DNA from: Actinomycetes bacterium
GTDB taxonomy: Bacteria > Actinomycetota > Acidimicrobiia > Acidimicrobiales > Microtrichaceae
DNA length: 6,681 nt
Assembly: GCA_023389745.1 (NCBI GenBank)
Contig: JAEWED010000113.1
Coordinates: forward strand, 1 to 6,681
Direction of reading: 5' to 3'
Shown: positions 5,525 to 6,681 of the stretch, one piece after another
How positions within the stretch are numbered: position 1 is the stretch's first letter
Layout: the number at the start of each line of letters is the position of its first letter
Made by a program: the position numbers and the translations under genes
Notes under the pieces: generated by a model
What the model saw: only the letters and a program-made list of their open reading frames with translations
The model's database searches: none
Told to the model about the DNA's origin: nothing

Positions 5525-6370
5525 GTGAGCGACGCGTCGAACGGGCAACCCGCGACCCCCCCGGGGCTCCCAGATGAGGCCCCTCCGGGGCCGTGGATCG
5601 ACAACCACTGCCACATCACCCCGGCCCACCTGCAGCCCGCCGACGACGGTTCGCAGGCAGTCGTCGACGCAGCCGCCGACGCCGGCGTGATCGCCATGAT
5701 CACCGTCGGCACCGACGCGGCGAGCTCGGCCGCCTGCCTCGAGGTCGCCGCCTCGGACGACCGGGTCTTCGCGACCGCGGGTGTGCACCCCCACGATGCC
5801 GTCGAGGGCACCGCGGCCCTGCGCGACGTGGTCGACGCCGCTCGTGGCGGGCGTGACCTGGTGGCGATCGGGGAGTGCGGGCTCGACTACCACTACGACC
5901 ACTCTCCTCGCGAGACCCAGCGGGCAGTGTTCGCCGAGCAGATCGCGATGGCCCACGAGCTCGACCTGCCGCTGGTGATCCACACCCGTTCGGCCTGGGA
6001 CGACACGTTCGCGATCCTGGCGTCCGAGGGCACCCCCCGGCGCACCGTGTTCCACTGCTTCACCGGTGGCCCCGACGAGGGCGAACGTGCCGTCGAGCTC
6101 GGTGCCCTGATGTCGATCAGCGGGATCGTCACGTTCCCCTCGGCGACGGAGCTGCGCGAAGCGGTGACGCTGGCGCCGCTCGAGTCGCTCATGGTCGAGA
6201 CCGACTCGCCGTACCTGACGCCCGTGCCCTACCGGGGTCGCCGGAACCGGCCCGCGTTGGTCGGCTTCGTCGGTGCCGAGGTGGCGGCGTTGCAGGGACG
6301 AGCCGTCGACGAGGTCGCACGTGCGACGACCCGCCGTGCCGATGCCTTCTACTCGCTCGGTGTGGCCTGA
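5525..6370 (+). CDS. tatD: TatD family metal-dependent hydrolase (DNase)
   Basis: This 281-residue cytoplasmic TIM-barrel metallohydrolase is close to the usual TatD length plus a Pro-rich N-terminal extension of about 23 residues. Metal ligands and signatures are all present: DNHCHI with HxH (His28, His30), AGVHPH (85-90), GECGLDYHY (116-124, bridging Glu117), IHTR (His153), FHCFTGG (His177) and ETDSPYLTP (Asp227). The family has 3'-5' exonuclease/DNase activity and is linked to DNA repair and turnover; the exact substrate here is not visible. GTG 5525 was chosen because a -10-like TACCGT sits seven bases upstream; GTG 5516 is also in frame. Its frame is open back through the 71-bp repeat (to about 5393), but that part is repeat sequence and does not belong to the family. 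The next gene starts three bases after the stop, so the two are probably one operon. Confidence 0.93.
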   Translation: MSDASNGQPATPPGLPDEAPPGPWIDNHCHITPAHLQPADDGSQAVVDAAADAGVIAMITVGTDAASSAACLEVAASDDRVFATAGVHPHDAVEGTAALRDVVDAARGGRDLVAIGECGLDYHYDHSPRETQRAVFAEQIAMAHELDLPLVIHTRSAWDDTFAILASEGTPRRTVFHCFTGGPDEGERAVELGALMSISGIVTFPSATELREAVTLAPLESLMVETDSPYLTPVPYRGRRNRPALVGFVGAEVAALQGRAVDEVARATTRRADAFYSLGVA

Positions 6371-6373
6371 GCG

Positions 6374-6681
6374 ATGGGCACCGTGCAGATCCGCTACCTG
6401 GTCGCCGTGGTGATCACCGTGGCTGCGCTCGTCGTCCTGGGCATCGGCGCGCTGCTCGGAGGTGACGACGCTGCCGAGCCGCCGGCCGACACCGTGGAGA
6501 CCACGACGTCGACCAGCGAGGCGACCACGACGTCGCAGGCGGTCGAGGACACCACGACCACCTCGATCGCGATCCTGCCGGACTGGTATCCGAAGCAGAC
6601 GAGCCGCTACTCGGACCGCCAGCCGATCGTCACCGTGTCGACCCTGCCGCCGACCACGACCGAGGCGCCCGAGGACGAGGG
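6374..6681 (+). CDS. Membrane-anchored Thr-rich extracytoplasmic protein, 3' end beyond window
   Basis: The frame opens with ATG at 6374, three bases after the tatD stop, and is still open at the window end (102 complete codons). Residues 8-29 form one hydrophobic segment (YLVAVVITVAALVVLGIGAL) after a short basic start, fitting a signal anchor or uncleaved signal peptide. It is followed by an acidic, Thr/Ser-rich spacer (about 31-64, with several TTT/TTTT runs), a short more ordered stretch with DWYPKQTSRYSDRQP (70-84), and a second Thr/Pro-rich stretch (about 90-100). No catalytic domain is reached. Such linkers are common in exported actinobacterial wall proteins. Because tatD is often followed by the resuscitation-promoting factor gene rpfB in actinobacteria, a muralytic or wall-binding C-terminal domain is a reasonable guess, but nothing in the visible part proves it. 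Confidence 0.75.
   Translation, partial: MGTVQIRYLVAVVITVAALVVLGIGALLGGDDAAEPPADTVETTTSTSEATTTSQAVEDTTTTSIAILPDWYPKQTSRYSDRQPIVTVSTLPPTTTEAPEDE

Noticed and set aside
4307..6055. Long minus-strand open frame of 582 codons
   Set aside because: Shadow of the fusion gene and tatD in GC-rich DNA; it crosses the noncoding tandem repeat and its translation is Arg/His/Gly-rich without any motif.

Overview
The window is GC-rich (roughly 70 % by eye), uses GTG starts freely and shows little Shine-Dalgarno sequence. It looks like chromosomal DNA of an actinomycete. The Thr-rich secreted-protein linker at the right edge and the punA/phosphomannomutase pair fit Actinomycetota, possibly Acidimicrobiia; the class is a guess from style, not from a marker gene. 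I see no tRNA, rRNA, CRISPR array, transposase or phage gene.

Layout. (1) Positions 6-2452, minus strand: a two-gene operon in which a purine nucleoside phosphorylase (punA) is followed by a phosphohexomutase of the PmmB/PGM2 type, the two overlapping by GTGA. Together they would salvage nucleosides: phosphorolysis gives (deoxy)ribose-1-phosphate, and the mutase could move the phosphate to C5. (2) Positions 2453-2536: a short divergent promoter region holding a 12-bp perfect palindrome and -10-like elements for both directions. (3) Positions 2537-5359, plus strand: one long frame of about 940 codons. It joins an O-antigen polymerase/ligase-like membrane domain (Wzy_C type), a Wzz-like chain-length module with two membrane segments, and a C-terminal BY-kinase/CpsD-like domain whose nucleotide-binding residues are missing. 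This is the most unusual object in the window. (4) Positions 5360-5524: an intergenic stretch made mostly of a 71-bp tandem repeat whose first copy covers the last codons and the stop codon of the fusion gene. (5) Positions 5525-6370, plus strand: tatD, probably translated from a leaderless mRNA. (6) Positions 6374-6681, plus strand: the start of a membrane-anchored, Thr-rich extracytoplasmic protein cut by the window edge. It lies directly after tatD, where many actinobacteria carry a resuscitation-promoting factor.

The two flanks are housekeeping (purine salvage, TatD nuclease). The central gene is an isolated surface-polysaccharide polymerisation gene with no glycosyltransferase, flippase or export gene beside it in this window. 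The fusion carries polymerase/ligase and length-control functions in one chain, with a presumed pseudo-kinase tail on the cytoplasmic side. No function beyond that is proven by sequence alone.
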